A stretch of 64,000 nucleotides of DNA, from NCBI GenBank assembly GCA_023614405.1, contig CM042697.1, forward strand, positions 471,306,792-471,370,791, in the 5' to 3' direction. The stretch is from Avena insularis. Its lineage: Eukaryota > Streptophyta > Magnoliopsida > Poales > Poaceae. The position numbers and the translations under genes are program-made. The number at the start of each line of letters is the position of its first letter. Position 1 is the stretch's first letter. Positions 32,567 through 44,502 of this stretch are shown in pieces. The notes under the pieces were generated by a model, which saw only the letters and a list, made by a program, of their open reading frames with translations, was not told the DNA's origin and searched no databases.

Positions 32567-33960
32567 GAAAGCGAGCTCACCAACTTCCTCCGTGAGAATC
32601 GGGATATCTTTGCATGGTCAACTCAGGATCTGCAAGGTGTGCCGAGGGAGTTGGCTGAGCACTCTCTGAATGTAAGGCCAGGAGCAACACCGGTGAAGCA
32701 ACCTCTCCGCCGCTTCGCCGAAGACAGGAGAAAAATAATAGGGGATGAAATAGCTCGGCTCCTTGCTGTCGGGTTCATCATGGAGGTGCTGTATCCGGAT
32801 TGGCTATCGAACCCGGTGCTAGTGGAAAAGAAGAAGGATGATCCAAATGTAGCCATTGTATGGCGAATGTGTATCGATTACACGAACCTGAACAAGGCGT
32901 GTCCAAAAGATCCTTTTCCTTTACCTAGAATAGACCAAGTCATTGATTCGACCGCTGGTTGTGAACTATTATCATTTGTAGACACGTATTCTGGTTTTCA
33001 CCAGATACCGTTAAATCCAGCCAATCAAATAAAGACTGCGTTTATTACCCCGTACGGGGCTTATTGCTATCGCACCATGCCATTCGGCCTGTGTAACGCA
33101 GGGGCAACGTATCAGAGATGTATGCAAAAATGTCTACATGACCAGATAGGAAAAAATGTACAAGTATATGTAGATGATGTGGTTATCAAAACCAAAGAAA
33201 GCAAAACGCTACTGGATGATATCCGGCAGACTTTCGTGAACCTGAGAAGGTTCCGAATGAAGCTTAACCCGGAAAAATGCACATTCGATTGTGCTGCGAA
33301 AAGCGCTCGGTTTTCAGACGTATCTAGAGGCCAACCCAACTAAGATAAAAGCAGTGGAAAAGATGGAATTGCCAAGATGTCTAAATGACGTACAAAAGTT
33401 CACAGGTTGCTTAGCCTCGCTTAGCCGATTTGTGTGTCGGCTGGGAGAGAAAGCACTACCACTTTATCAGTTGATGAAAAAATATGATAAGTTCATTTGG
33501 ACACCACAAGCAGACAATGCATTCCATGAATTGAAAAAGATGTTGGTCACAGCGCCAGTCTTGGCTTCTCCATTGTCGAAAGAGCCTATGTTACTTTACA
33601 TAGCAGCCACGAACAGAGTAGTGAGCGTTGTGATCGTGGTGGAGCGAATTGAAGACGATAAATCAGTACAAAGGCCGGTATATTACCTAAGCGAGATACT
33701 ATCAGCCTCAAAACAAAATTACCCACATTATCAGAAGATGGCATATGGGGTGTACATGTCAGCAAAGAAACTTAAACATTACTTCGAAGAGCACCCCATC
33801 AAGGTGATTTATGAAGCACCCATAGCCGACATATTGAGCAACAAATATGCAAGTGGCCGAATAGCAAAATGGGCAATTGAATTGTCACCTTATGCTCCGC
33901 AATTCGATAGGCGAGATGCAATCAAATCTCAGGTTGTGGCCGACTTCTTCGTGGATTGGG
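32567..33960 (+). pseudogene. Gypsy-2 reverse transcriptase and RNase H
   Basis: RT has the expected blocks, with the catalytic YVDD at 33167-33178 and CIDYTNLNKACPKDPFPLPR upstream. A short deletion near 33290-33340 shifts the frame into EANPTKIKAVEKMELPRCLNDVQKF. RNase H follows (GEKALPLYQLMKKY ... PVYYLSEILSASKQNYPHYQKM ... KWAIELSPYAPQFDRRDAIK) and ends in VVADFFVDWAEV. Confidence 0.92.
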
Positions 33961-34709
33961 CCGAGGTACAATATGGGCCACCATTACCATATCCGAATTA
34001 TTGGACGATGCACTTCAACGGTTCCAAACTAAGAAATGGTTTGGGGGCATGAATAGTGTTAACCTCGCCAAAAAGAGACCAGCTGAAATATGTGTTGCAA
34101 ATACATTTTGCCGCGTCAAACAATGTCGCCGAATATGAAGCACTCGTCCATGGATTGAAGGTGGCGAAAGAGATTGGCATACGCCGAATCTTGTGCTACG
34201 GAGACTCAGATCTAGTAGTACAGCAAGTCTCAGGCAATTGGGATGCGTTAGATGACAATATGGCCTTATATAGGTTTCATGTGCAAAAACTCAGTGGATA
34301 CTTCGATGGATGTGAATTTCATCATATACCTCGGGCAGAAAACGACGCCGCAGACACATTGTCAAAACTCGGATCAACCAGACAGTCAATTCCCCCAGGT
34401 ATCACCCTAGAGCACCTGAGGAAGCCATCGATAACACCATCTCCAGAGTCCGAATCCATCTTCATTCCGGCAAAATCAGGAGAGGATAATGTGTCGATGG
34501 AAATTGACAAGGAATGTAACCCGGAATTTCCGAAAATGAAGCCGGCTGATGCAAGAATGAATATGGAGAAATCCGAGGTAGTTATGTCGGTAGAAAATAT
34601 GGAAATAGATAGTGAGATTACACCAGAAAAAATCACACCAACATGGGCGCAACCCATATTCTCCTTCCTTAAAGATGCGATTTTGCCGAATAACGAGATA
34701 TTGGCAAGA
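33961..34709 (+). pseudogene. Gypsy-2 second (archaeal-like) RNase H and linker
   Basis: The blocks WTMHFNGSKLRNGLGA, NNVAEYEALVHGLKVAKEIG, LCYGDSDLVVQQVSGN and RAENDAADTLSKLGS match the second RNase H of Gypsy-1. A TGA near 34050 replaces a Gly codon and a TAG stands at 34710-34712. The first catalytic Asp (FDGSK in Gypsy-1) is Asn here (FNGSK). Confidence 0.85.
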
Positions 34710-34712
34710 TAG

Positions 34713-35911
34713 ACAGTGAGAAGAGCTAAAGCTTATACAATCATAAATAATGAGCTGTATAAAAGGAGCATCACAAGCGTGTTGCAAATATGTGTGAGCT
34801 CGGCGGAAGGCCAGGAGATCCTCCTAGATATACATCAAGGAGAATGCGGGCATCACGCCTCGTCCAGAGCTTTAGTCGCCAAAGCATTCAGGCATGGGTT
34901 TTATTGGCCAACAGCGTTGAAAGAGGCCAAAGAACTGGTCAAAAAATGTAATGGTTGCCAGAGATATGCCAGCAAGATACATATGCCGTCGTCCGAGTTA
35001 AAAACGATACCAATTACTTGGCCATTTTCTGTATGGTGCTTAGATATGGTGGGACCATTTAAGCCGGCCCGAGGCGGGATGACCCACATATTAGTCATGG
35101 TGGACAAATTCACAAAATGGATTGAAGTGAAACCAATAAAGAAATGTGATGGGCCCACATCAGTGAAATTCCTCAAAGATATTATCTTAAGATATGGTTA
35201 CCCACACAGTGTTATTACAGACAACGGTACAAACTTCGCCGAAGGAGCATTCGCTAGATTCTGTCAAGAGAAGCACATAAGACTAGATGTCGCATCAGTG
35301 GCTCACCCAGCATCTAATGGGCAAGTAGAAAGATCTAATGGACTAGTATTGTCCGGGATAAAACCACGACTCGTCAAACCGCTGCAAAGGTCGGCAGGGT
35401 GTTGGATCGAGGAACTACCAGCAGTACTATGGAGCCTCAGGACTACCCCAAACAGATCAACAGGCTATACACCATTTTTCTAGTATATGGGGCAGAAGCT
35501 GTGCTTCCAGCCGACATAATACACGATTCGCCGAGGGTCACCCAGTATACAACCGCTGAGGTAAATGAAGTAGCTCGGCAAGATGATGTCGATCTTCTAG
35601 AAGAAGCCAGGGAGCTGGCCCTATCAAGATCAGCTATTTATCAGCAGGACTTGCGACGATATCACAGCAAGAAAGTAAATCCGAGAGTGTTTAAAGAAGG
35701 ATATTTGGTTCTCCGACTGGTGCAACGCACGGCCGGCATGCACAAACTGTCGCCCCCATGGGAAGGACCATTCATCGTGAGCAAAGCATTGCACAATGAT
35801 GTGTATTACCTAATCGATGCTCAGTCACCAGGAAAGAACAAGGCAGACAAAGCCGGCAAAGAATCGAAAAGACCATGGAACGCAGCTTTACTTCGTCCAT
35901 TTTACTCGTAG
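34713..35911 (+). pseudogene. Gypsy-2 integrase
   Basis: Most of the integrase is readable. Zinc-binding region: GHHASSRALVAKAFRHGFYW ... CNGCQRYASKIHMPSS. Catalytic core: the first Asp in VWCLDMVGPF, the second in VITDNGTNF, the Glu in ASNGQVERSNGLV. A one-base loss near 35478 (TPFF/LVYGAEAVLP) breaks the frame. The C-terminal part (FKEGYLVLRLVQ ... KLSPPWEGPFIVSKAL ... LLRPFYS) ends with the TAG at 35909-35911. Confidence 0.92.
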
Positions 35912-35964
35912 GAGTCATCTACGACACATTGTAAAGCGACGCTTCAGGACGGAGCATCAACTAT

Positions 35965-36372
35965 GTATTGAACATCGGCGCCCAGAGCAGTGGCTCGGGG
36001 ACTGCCATATGTTGTTTTTGATTTTGTGCTATGTATTAAACCTCGGCACCTTGAGCGATGACTCGGGGACTGCCCTGTATTGTTTCTAAGTTTGGCTTAT
36101 GTATTAAACCTCGGCACCTTGAGCAGTGACTCGGGGACGGCCCTGTATTGTTTCTAAGTTTGGCTTATGTATTAAACCTCGGCACCTTGAGCAGTGACCC
36201 GGGGACTGTCCTATGTTGTTTTTTGAGTTTGAGTTATGTATTAAACCTCGGCACCTTGAGCAGTGACTCGGGGACTGCCATATGTCGTTCTTAATTTGGG
36301 TTATATCTTAAACCTCGGCACCTCGAGCAATGACTCAAGGACTGCACAGTGTTATTTTGCATTTTTAGTGAT
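35965..36372. repeat. Six 68-69-bp tandem units after Gypsy-2 pol
   Basis: Units start at about 35965, 36033, 36101, 36169, 36238 and 36305. Each carries AAACCTCGGCACC and CTCGGGGACTGC (diverged in the first and last units). The second phrase mirrors the tract before the 3' LTR (CTTCGGGGACTAA at 39068). Units 2 and 3 are almost identical, which points to recent unequal exchange. Confidence 0.92.
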
Positions 36373-36799
36373 GCGGTAAGTCTAGAGCAGCAGGAATTGC
36401 CCCACGGTTATCCCTTGTTGCAGGAGTAGGTATCAAACTTCGGCACCAGAGTGATGTTATTTAGCTCTCCCCAAATATGGCCTTCGAAATTTACACACTA
36501 GTTCACAGTCCGGAACACAGCGGTCACGCTGTGAAGCTTATCAAAGTCAGGCAATATTGAACACCGAACTACGGTAGAGCAAAGGCAAATATACACTCCA
36601 AACTCAAGAAATTGAAAGCTGCCAAAGCAAGGATTCGGACAAACAGGACCAGTTTAAACAAAGTGATGACGATTACAACCACATGTGTCTCAGCGGCACA
36701 AGGCAAAAGAAGTTCACACCGCACAAAAGACGGACAAATGTTTGACGCACATCATACGCCCGGCATACCAGGGATAAGAAATGACTTAGAGTTTTTTAA
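36373..36799. other. Gypsy-2 spacer between repeat array and antisense gene
   Basis: Noncoding. No feature is seen beyond one further CTTCGGCACC-like phrase near 36438. Confidence 0.5.
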
Positions 36800-38687
36800 C
36801 TAGAGAGGCAATGACTTGATCAGGAGCTGGGCACTCCGAGGTAGGTGGCACTTCGGCCGAAGTTGCCTCGCCCTCCACAGATCCAGGAGCGACTTCGGGG
36901 GAAACCCGAGGCTGTTGAGAAACGTCAGCTTGCGCTGTGGAACGCCCAGTACCTTTGGAGGAGGATCGCGCGTCGCCATTACCATCCGAGCCCGAGCTAG
37001 AATCACCATAAGTAGCCGAGTCACCCTCATCTTCGCCCTGTTTGGCTGAGTTATTATCAGAGGCATCCTCAACTACGACCTCGTCTTCCGGGTTAGGAAG
37101 GAAACTCGGCCCTTCATTCTAGTTATGCACGTCTGCATACTCAACAAGCTGGAAGGCACGAGCTTGACGGAGAGCGACAAATTCTGGGTCCTCTACCCAA
37201 CGGAACGGTCATAAATTTATCAAGGTATCAAGGGAAATATCCTCATACCATGACATAATGACTGTGAGAGCCATATCAGCACCAGCTCGTCCGGCGGATT
37301 CCCTCCAAAGACTTAACTGTTTCTCAGATGCCATTAATCTTTCCACCAATACTTTGACCTCATCAATATCAGGAGTCCCAGAAGTATTCGGCCAGAGAAC
37401 ATGGTAGGCCTGGATGGCTGCCTGCACCAAGTCCCTGCCCATAATCTTCATCGGACCAACAGCAGCGCCAACAGCAACCAAGAAATCTTCCATCGAGTAC
37501 TCTGGGCTCGCATCAGCAGGAACACCTCGGCGCACACGAGCATTAACCACTGCTTTGGAACTCACATGTTTAGCTTCTGGAAAATGATCTGCGTAAAAGA
37601 AAGATACGTCGATCAACAATAAGAAAGGGAAAAAGATAACTCGGCCACGGTCAGAGGCTTACGGTGAATGTAGGTCAGCATTCTCTGAAGATCTAGTGCC
37701 CAGTCACCCTTGGTTTTCTCAAAGCGAATGATATCCTTGCCCATTGTCCGTGCCTTAAGTTCGGCAGCCTCGAGGAGTTCTTTATATTTATGCAATTGCA
37801 GAGCTAGCCGATTCTTCTCCTCGGAGAATTCCTGGTCAACTTTCTCTAACTCAGACTTCTGAGAGAGCTTAAGGGATTCCACCTCGGCACGCAAGCGAGT
37901 TATCTCGTCGTTTTTATCCTTCAGCTGCGCCGAGTGAGTAGCGGCTTGTTCTAAAAAATGCAGCATCATATCAGGCATGGGCGTGCAATCTTGATGAGAC
38001 GCTGCAAAAATTTGTAACTCGGCTTTACCAAAGCCAAAAGAGTTAAAAGAAACCTAATGCACATTTCAAATGGGAGTATGTAAGGTAAAAGAGTAACTAA
38101 CCTTCCAGGGCCTTGACTTTCTTCTCAAGACGGATGTTAAGATTGTTGATGTTACCTATTCACCAGCAAAGTGAGCCAACGCCTCATGTACAAAATAATA
38201 AGAGCTTTAGGGATAATGCAAGAGTTTGTTGACTTACCAGCTTTTTTCACTCGGATCTAGGTGGCTGGATATTCAAAGCTCAGACAGACCCAAATAGCGG
38301 CGGAGCTCGACATGCAGTCGCCGGAGAAACTTACGGAGGAAGAAATAGCGGCGGAGGAAAACCTAGAACTGCAAGGCCCCGTCATGATTCTACGCGAAAA
38401 CAGCGGCGGAGTAGAGAAGGAACTACCGCGCGAGAACAAAAGAAAAGCAGAGGTGTCTAGAGGAGAGCCTAGGCGATAGGACCGGATGAACTCACCGGCG
38501 ATGATGCCGGAGCAAGAGAACGGAGACGAGGTCAATGGAGCAGTGCGGTGGGAGCCTTGCCGTCGAAGACCCAGATGAGCGCACGGCGGAGGAAGCATGA
38601 ACGGGCGCAGAGGCGAGAGGAAGGAGAAGGGCGCTGGTAAGTGGAGGGGGAAAGTGAATCCCCTAGCCCCGCACCCCTCTTTATAAC
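36800..38687 (-). pseudogene. Gypsy-2 antisense gene, lacking the N-terminal transposase_28 domain
   Basis: This minus-strand gene corresponds to the distal part of the Gypsy-1 antisense gene. A TATA-like GTTATAAA lies at 38687-38680. Small first exons are likely (ATG near 38386 or upstream). Then comes a coiled-coil segment (NIRLEKKVKALE, then 37978-37663: RLRAEVESLKLSQKSELEKV). A 74-bp GT-AG intron at 37662-37589 sits in the same relative place as intron 4 of Gypsy-1. The last exon holds DFLVAVGAAVGPMKIMGRDL and an acidic Ser-rich tail (GDSSSGSDGNGDARSS). Stops at about 37211 and 37120 interrupt the tail. No counterpart of the EQLAIFVAFCE block was found between 38000 and 39080. The 5' exon structure is uncertain. 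Confidence 0.65.
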
Positions 38688-39067
38688 CGCGCCGCCTGAG
38701 AGGTAGTGGGATCGTGGGTGTGGCGGTTATCTGTGTAGATTGTGTACGCGGCACGACCGCATGCCGCTAAGTGGAACCGCACCAACGACCACACGATGAA
38801 AGAGAAGGTCAAGACCCCTGACGAAAACGGTACGGGAGGCGTCGCAGCGCCGACGCGACAGGCGTAGTAATAACTGTAGCCTGTCAGTAAATACTGTAGA
38901 GGAACAAACAACCAGAGAAACAATGATGATTATGACACGTAGGATGAGGTGTACGCGAGAAGGTATGCTGATACCTCGAACGAGAAAAAGATAACTCGGA
39001 AACAATGGGAAACGAATATCGTGAAACTGATACGGCCCGGCCGAATTTATTGGCGGGGCCATACCAG
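38688..39067. other. Gypsy-2 region upstream of the antisense gene
   Basis: The probable antisense promoter region. No open frame of note is present, and the several 60-110 residue minus-strand frames here have no recognisable similarity. Confidence 0.4.
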
Positions 39068-39080
39068 CTTCGGGGACTAA
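39068..39080 (+). other. Polypurine tract region of Gypsy-2
   Basis: CTTCGGGGACTAA abuts the 3' LTR start at 39081. Confidence 0.75.
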
Positions 39081-39868
39081 TGTTGGGGAGGTAACCTCGG
39101 ATAGGGTAAAGACGGGGAAAGACGAAAGGACGTTCCCCGTCTAGTTTCCGAGTTACAATCAAAGTCGGCCGAATCCTGTAGAGGTCGGCCGAGATATGAA
39201 AGAGCAGGACCCTTATGATAGTAGCAAGGCATTACCCGGCCGAGATACTGCGTAAGTCGGCTGGGTCAGCCCGAGTAATCTTAATGCAGGTGAAGGACAA
39301 ACCGAGTTATGCGAGACAGGGCCGAATGATATGAAGCTTGCAGGAGAAGGAGAAGCCTAAAGTCAAACTCTAGTCACAGGCTAGGGAGAATCTGAACAGA
39401 GCCAAGCACAAAGGACAAAGGCGCAGAGCGACAGAGGGGCAGAAGGAGGTCACGGAGGTGACAGTCCTGAAGCCCGAGGCACGCAGGAGGGGCCCTCTGG
39501 AACCTTGCCGTCATTAGAAGGGCGACACGGAAAGGAGGCCGCCGAGTTACTATATTGGGACAAGCATATTCCTCGAACATGTTTGCCACGTCAGCCCTAG
39601 AGGAACCCAGGGCTCTCCTTTATAAGGGGAGGCTTGGACCCTGAGAAGGGCATCAGCTCATTTGGTATCGTTAGGCTGGTAAAGATCTTCCTCTCTACTT
39701 GTAAACAGCTCCAGGAGCACTTGTAGCCCAAGGAAGGAGAAATAAAGATCTTTACCTTAGTCTTCTGCGTGTAGAATCAACTACATCTTCCCTCCCCAGA
39801 TCCCTCTAGCATCCATTGGCCCCATACTTTAGCCTACCCATGGCATCTACCGTGCCACCACCACGACA
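39081..39868 (+). repeat. 3' LTR of Gypsy-2
   Basis: 788 bp, the same length as the 5' LTR, with no indels seen and about twenty substitutions counted by eye (roughly 2.6 percent). Confidence 0.93.
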
Positions 39869-39873
39869 GAACC

Positions 39874-41514
39874 ATATCCTTAGTTCTTCTCAAGTACTTA
39901 AGGATGTTTTTGACCGCTGTCCAATGATCCACTCCTGGATCACTTTGATATCTGCTAGTCAAACTAACAACATATGCAATGTCGGGTCTAGTACATAGCA
40001 TGGCATACATAAGAGATCCTATAGCTGAAGCATAGGGAGTCTTACTCATCCTTTCTCTATCTTCTGCCGTTGCAGGACTTTGAGTTTTACTCAAGGTCGT
40101 ATTGGGCAACATGGGTAAGAACCCTTTCTTGCTATCTTCCATTCCAAACCTCTTTATAACTTTGTCCAAATATGTACTCTGTGAAAATGATATTAGGCGC
40201 CTTGATCTATCTCTATAAATCTTTATGCCTAATATGTAAGCTGCTTCGCCAAGATCTTTCATTGAAAAACTATTATTCAAATAATCCTTGACACTATTAA
40301 GAAGGTCTACATCATTCCCAATCAACAATATGTCATCTACATATAGTATTAAGAATGCTGAGCTCCCTCACTTTCTTGTAAATACAAGCTTCTCCATAAG
40401 TTTGTATAAAACCAAAACTTTTGATTACCTTATCAAAATGTTGATTCCAACTTCGGGATGCTTGCTTCAATCCATATATGGACCGTTGAAGTTTGCATAC
40501 CTTGTTAGCATCCTTAGGATCGACAAAACCTTTGGGTTGCATCATATACAACTCTTCATCAATGTCTCCATTGAGGAACGCCGTTTTGACATCCATTTGC
40601 CATATCTCATAATCATAATATGCAGCGATTGCTAACATAATCCTCACAGACTTTAGCTTCGCTACCGGTGAGAAAGTCTCATCGTAGTCAATTCCTTGAA
40701 TTTGTCGAAACCCTTTTGCAACAAGTCGAGCTTTATTGACAGTAACATTACCATCAGCATCTGTTTTCTTCTTGAAAATCCATTTGTTCTCGATAGCCTT
40801 CCGGCCATCTGGTAAGTCCACCAAGGTCCATACTTGGTTTCCGTACATGGATCCATTCTCGGATTTCATGGCTTCTTGCCATTTATTGGAATCTGGGCTC
40901 ATCATTGCTTCCTCATACGTCGCAGGGTCATCGGTGTTATCCACCAACATGACACTCATAACGCGATCATACCAATCAGGAGTGGTACGATTTCTTGTTG
41001 ACCTGCGAGGTTTCGTAGTAACTTCAACCGAAGTTTCATGATCAACATCATTAGCTTCCTCTCTTATTGGTGTAGGCGCCACATGAACTACTTCTGGTGC
41101 TGCGCTACTCACAAGTTCGAGAGAAGGTTCAACAACCTCGTCGAGTTCTACTTTCCTTCCAGTCACTTCTTTCAAGAGAAATTCCTTCTCTAGAAAGGAT
41201 CCATTCTTGGCAACGAAGATTTTGCCCTCGGATCTATGATAGAAGGTATACCCAATAGTTTCCTTCGGGTATCCTATGAAGACGCATTTTTCCGCTTTGG
41301 GTTCAAGCTTGTCCGGCTGTAACTTCTTTACATAGGCTTCGCAACCCCAAACTTTAAGGAACGACAATTTAGGTTTATTCCCAAACCACAATTCATACGG
41401 TGTCGTTTCAACGGATTTAGATGGTGCCCTATTTAAAGTGAATGCGGCTATTTCTAATGCATAACCCCAAAACGATAGCGGTAAATCTGTAAGTGACATC
41501 ATAGAACGAACCAT
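39874..41514 (-). pseudogene. Copia A reverse transcriptase
   Basis: The minus-strand frame contains PYELWFGNKPKLSFLKVWGC, then RT blocks WIFKKKTDADGNVTVNKARL, QMDVKTAFLNGDIDEELYM, QPKGFVDPKDANKVCKL and YGLKQASRSWNQHF. A small deletion just before the YVDD region (at about 40360) shifts the frame; downstream it resumes as LIGNDVDLLNSVKDYLNN ... TRPDIAYVVSLTSRYQSDPG. Gypsy-2 interrupts it right after LKYLRRTKDMVLS. Copia B has the same region largely intact. Confidence 0.92.
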
Positions 41515-42391
41515 ATCTAAGAGAGTTCAATTACGACGTTCGGACACACCATTACGCTGTGGTGTTCCTGGTGGTGTCAATTGTGAAAGTATTCCGCATT
41601 TCTTTAAATGCTCGCCAAACTCGTAACTCAGATATTCACCTCCACGATCAGATCGTAGAAATTTAATCTTCTTGTTACGTTGATTCTCTACCTCATTTTG
41701 AAATTTTAAACTTCTCGAAAGTTTCGGACTTATGTTTCATGGAATAGATATACCCATATCTACTCAAGTCATCCGTGAAGGTAAGAACATAACGATAACC
41801 ACCGCGCGATGCTACACTCATTCGACCACACACATCAGTATGTATGATTTCCAATAAGTTTGTAGCTCGCTTCATCATCCCAGAAAATGGAGTCTTGGTC
41901 ATTTTACCCATCAGACATGCTTCGCATCTTTCAAGTGATTCGAAATCAAGTGATTCAAGAAGTCCATCGGAATGGAGTTTCTTCATACGATTCACTCCGA
42001 TATGACCAATGCGACAGTGCCACATATAGGTCGAGTTATCGCTCAATTTCAAACGTTTGGCTTCAATGTTATTAATATGTGTATTTCTACTATCGAGATT
42101 CAATAAAAATAGACCATCTATCAAAGGTGCATGTGCATAAAACATATTACTCATATAAATCGAACAACCATTATTCTCGGACTTAAACAAGTAACCGTCT
42201 CGCAATAAACATGATCCAGATATAATGTTCATGCTCAACGCAGGCACCAAATAACAATTATTTAAATATAAAACTAATCCCGATAGTAGATGAAGAGGTA
42301 GCGTGCCGACCACGATCACATCAACCTTTGATCCATTTCCAACGCGCATCGTCACCTCGTTCTTCGCTAGCTTCCGTTTATTCTACAGCAC
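41515..42391 (-). pseudogene. Copia A GAG-pre-integrase and integrase
   Basis: The minus-strand frame 42355-41693 has the GAG-pre-integrase block (STYMWHCRIGHIGVNRMKKL ... CEACLMGKMTKTPF, a His/Cys zinc site) and the first catalytic Asp in HTDVCGRMSV. It breaks near 41693 (a frame change after FEKFK). The rest of the core (RSDRGGEYLS and the GVSERRN equivalents) is read in another frame to 41515. A TGA near 41524 closes it before the RT frame. Confidence 0.88.
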
Positions 42392-43322
42392 CTATTTCGA
42401 GTTACAAATATGAGCAACCAAACCAGTATCAAATACCCAGGCACTACTACGAGTACTAGTGAGATACACATCAATAACATGTATATCGGATATACCTTTC
42501 TTCTTGATGTTGACGTTCTTCAAATCCGCCAAGTACTTTGGGCAATTCCGCTTCCGGTGACCTTCTCCCTTGCAGTAAAAGCACTCAGTATCAGGCTTAG
42601 GCCCAGCCTTGGTCTTCCTCGCCGGCGCGGCAACTTTCTTACTGCCCTTCTTGAAGTTTCCCTTTTGCTTGGACTTGCCTTGTTTCTTGAATTTGGTGGT
42701 CTTATTGACCAACAACACTTGGTGCTCTTTCTTGATCTCCACTTCTGCAGATTTCAACATGGAGAAGAGTTCTGGCAACGTCTTGTCCATGTTTTGCATA
42801 TTGCAGTTCATCACAAAGTTCTTGTAACTTGGTGGTAGTGATTGGAGGACACGGTGAATCCCCAAAGAATTTGGAATCACTATACCCAAACTTTGGAGTT
42901 TGTTTGCGTGCCCAGACATCTTAAGCACGTGCTCACTGACGGAGCTGCCCTCTTCCATCTTGCAGTTAAAGAACTTTTCAGAAGCCTCATAACTCTCAAC
43001 TGCCGCGTGAGCCTCAAATATCATTTTGAGTTCACGGACAATATCATGTGGGTCATGGTTCTCAAACCTTTTCAAGCTCGATTCCAAACCATACAAGATA
43101 GCACCTTTGAACTGTGGAGTCTTGATTCTTCCGAGTGAGCTAAACATTCTTTACTTCATCGGTAGCAAGATGCAAAAGGGTCACCATGTGCATCCAAAGA
43201 CATAGGTCAAATTACCAGCATTGAGGACAATCCTCAAATTGCGTAACCAATCCGTGAAGTTGCTTCCATTGTTTTCAACTTTTCTTTCTCTAGGAGCATT
43301 AAAATTGATGGTAGGGCGCCAT
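42392..43322 (-). pseudogene. Copia A gag and protease start
   Basis: The ATG is probably at 43322. The frame is shifted almost at once and again near 43150; from 43147 it is open. The capsid block AILYGLESSLKRFENHDPHD ... SLPPSYKNFVMNCNMQ is typical of this cereal copia group. The zinc knuckle CFYCKGEGHRKRNC is intact. The protease motif reads DTG-L in VFDTGLVAHIC, where copia B has DTG-S. A frame break near 42392 ends it. Confidence 0.9.
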
Positions 43323-44491
43323 TGATCTACAACATATTTGCAATAGTTTAGACTAAGTTTATGACAAATTGAGTTCTAATTAATAGTTAAATTAATCTAG
43401 GTGAACTCCCACTCAAAACAATATCCCTCACATTGTTTTAGTGATCACATGAACCAAATCCACCACATCAAAACCGATCATCATGAGAGCTGATGTAGCT
43501 TCAATGGTGAACAATCAACATGTTCATAATATCTACTATATGACTCATGCTTTACCTTTCAGTGATCCATGTTCCGAGACCATGTCTGTACATGCTAGGC
43601 TCGTCAAGATTAAACCTTAGCTTCCGCATGAGCAAATCTAGCTTGCTCACGTTGTATACACTCGCAGAATCTAGCACACCCGATCATCACGTGGTGCTTC
43701 GAAACAACGAGCTTTAGCAACGGTGCTTACTAAGGATGAACACTTTAAAACTTGAAATTTATGTGCTTGAGGGATCATCTTATAATGCTACCATCGTTAA
43801 CTAAGCAATACAAGATGCATAAAGGATTAACATCACATGCAATTCATAATATGTGATATGATATGGCCTTTCTTCTTGTGCTTCCGATCTCCATCTTCAA
43901 GAACGAACATGATCTCCATCATCACCGGTATGGCGTCAAGGTCAATGGCACTGTTTCATGGTTGTCGTCCACCAGTTTCAACTATTACAACTACTTTGAA
44001 TAGACATGCGGGTCTTAACGGAATTTAAAGACAACCATATGGCTCCTGCCGGTTGCCAACTAGGAACATTGCATACATCATATATAATCACAATCATGGC
44101 CATATCACATCACGACACACCCCTGCAAAACAAAGTTAGACGCCTCTAATTTTCTTTGCATATTTTACGTGGTTTGGGGCTTTCAATGTGTCGTTCTAAC
44201 TTACGAACAAGAACCACAACGTTGATGTTTGAACTATCAAGTGCCCGTTGTAAATTGGATCTATACTATGATGGGAGAGACAGGAACCCGCAAAGCCACT
44301 TATGCAATACAAGTTGCATGTTGAGCGTGGAGCAAGTCTCATGAACGATGTCATGTAAGGTTAGCACGGGCCTCTTCATCCCATCATACCGCAAGATGCA
44401 AAGTACACAAAAAGCAATTGATAATAAAAGCACCACCATCCACAATGACCATTATGTTCTACTCGTGCAACAGATCTACATATAGACACAA
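43323..44491 (-). mobile_element. Copia A 5' untranslated region
   Basis: Noncoding leader between the primer site and gag, homologous to 1-693 and 55901-57078. Confidence 0.88.
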
Positions 44492-44502
44492 CTCTGATAC
44501 CA
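44492..44502 (-). other. Primer binding site, copia A
   Basis: TGGTATCAGAG on the minus strand matches the initiator Met-tRNA complement, one base from the LTR end at 44504. Confidence 0.88.

Larger units (their letters stand above)
28276..39868 (+). mobile_element. Gypsy-2: second Tat-lineage Ty3/gypsy element, full length
   Basis: 11,593 bp from TGTTGGGGAGG to ...CCACCACGACA, inserted in the copia A pol. The target duplication is GAACT (28271-28275) and GAACC (39869-39873); copia B shows GAACC at the empty site, so the left copy has one change. Both LTRs are 788 bp, with about twenty differences counted by eye. Gene order is the same as in Gypsy-1, including dual RNase H and an antisense spliced gene, but it is a different family with unrelated LTRs. 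Confidence 0.93.
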
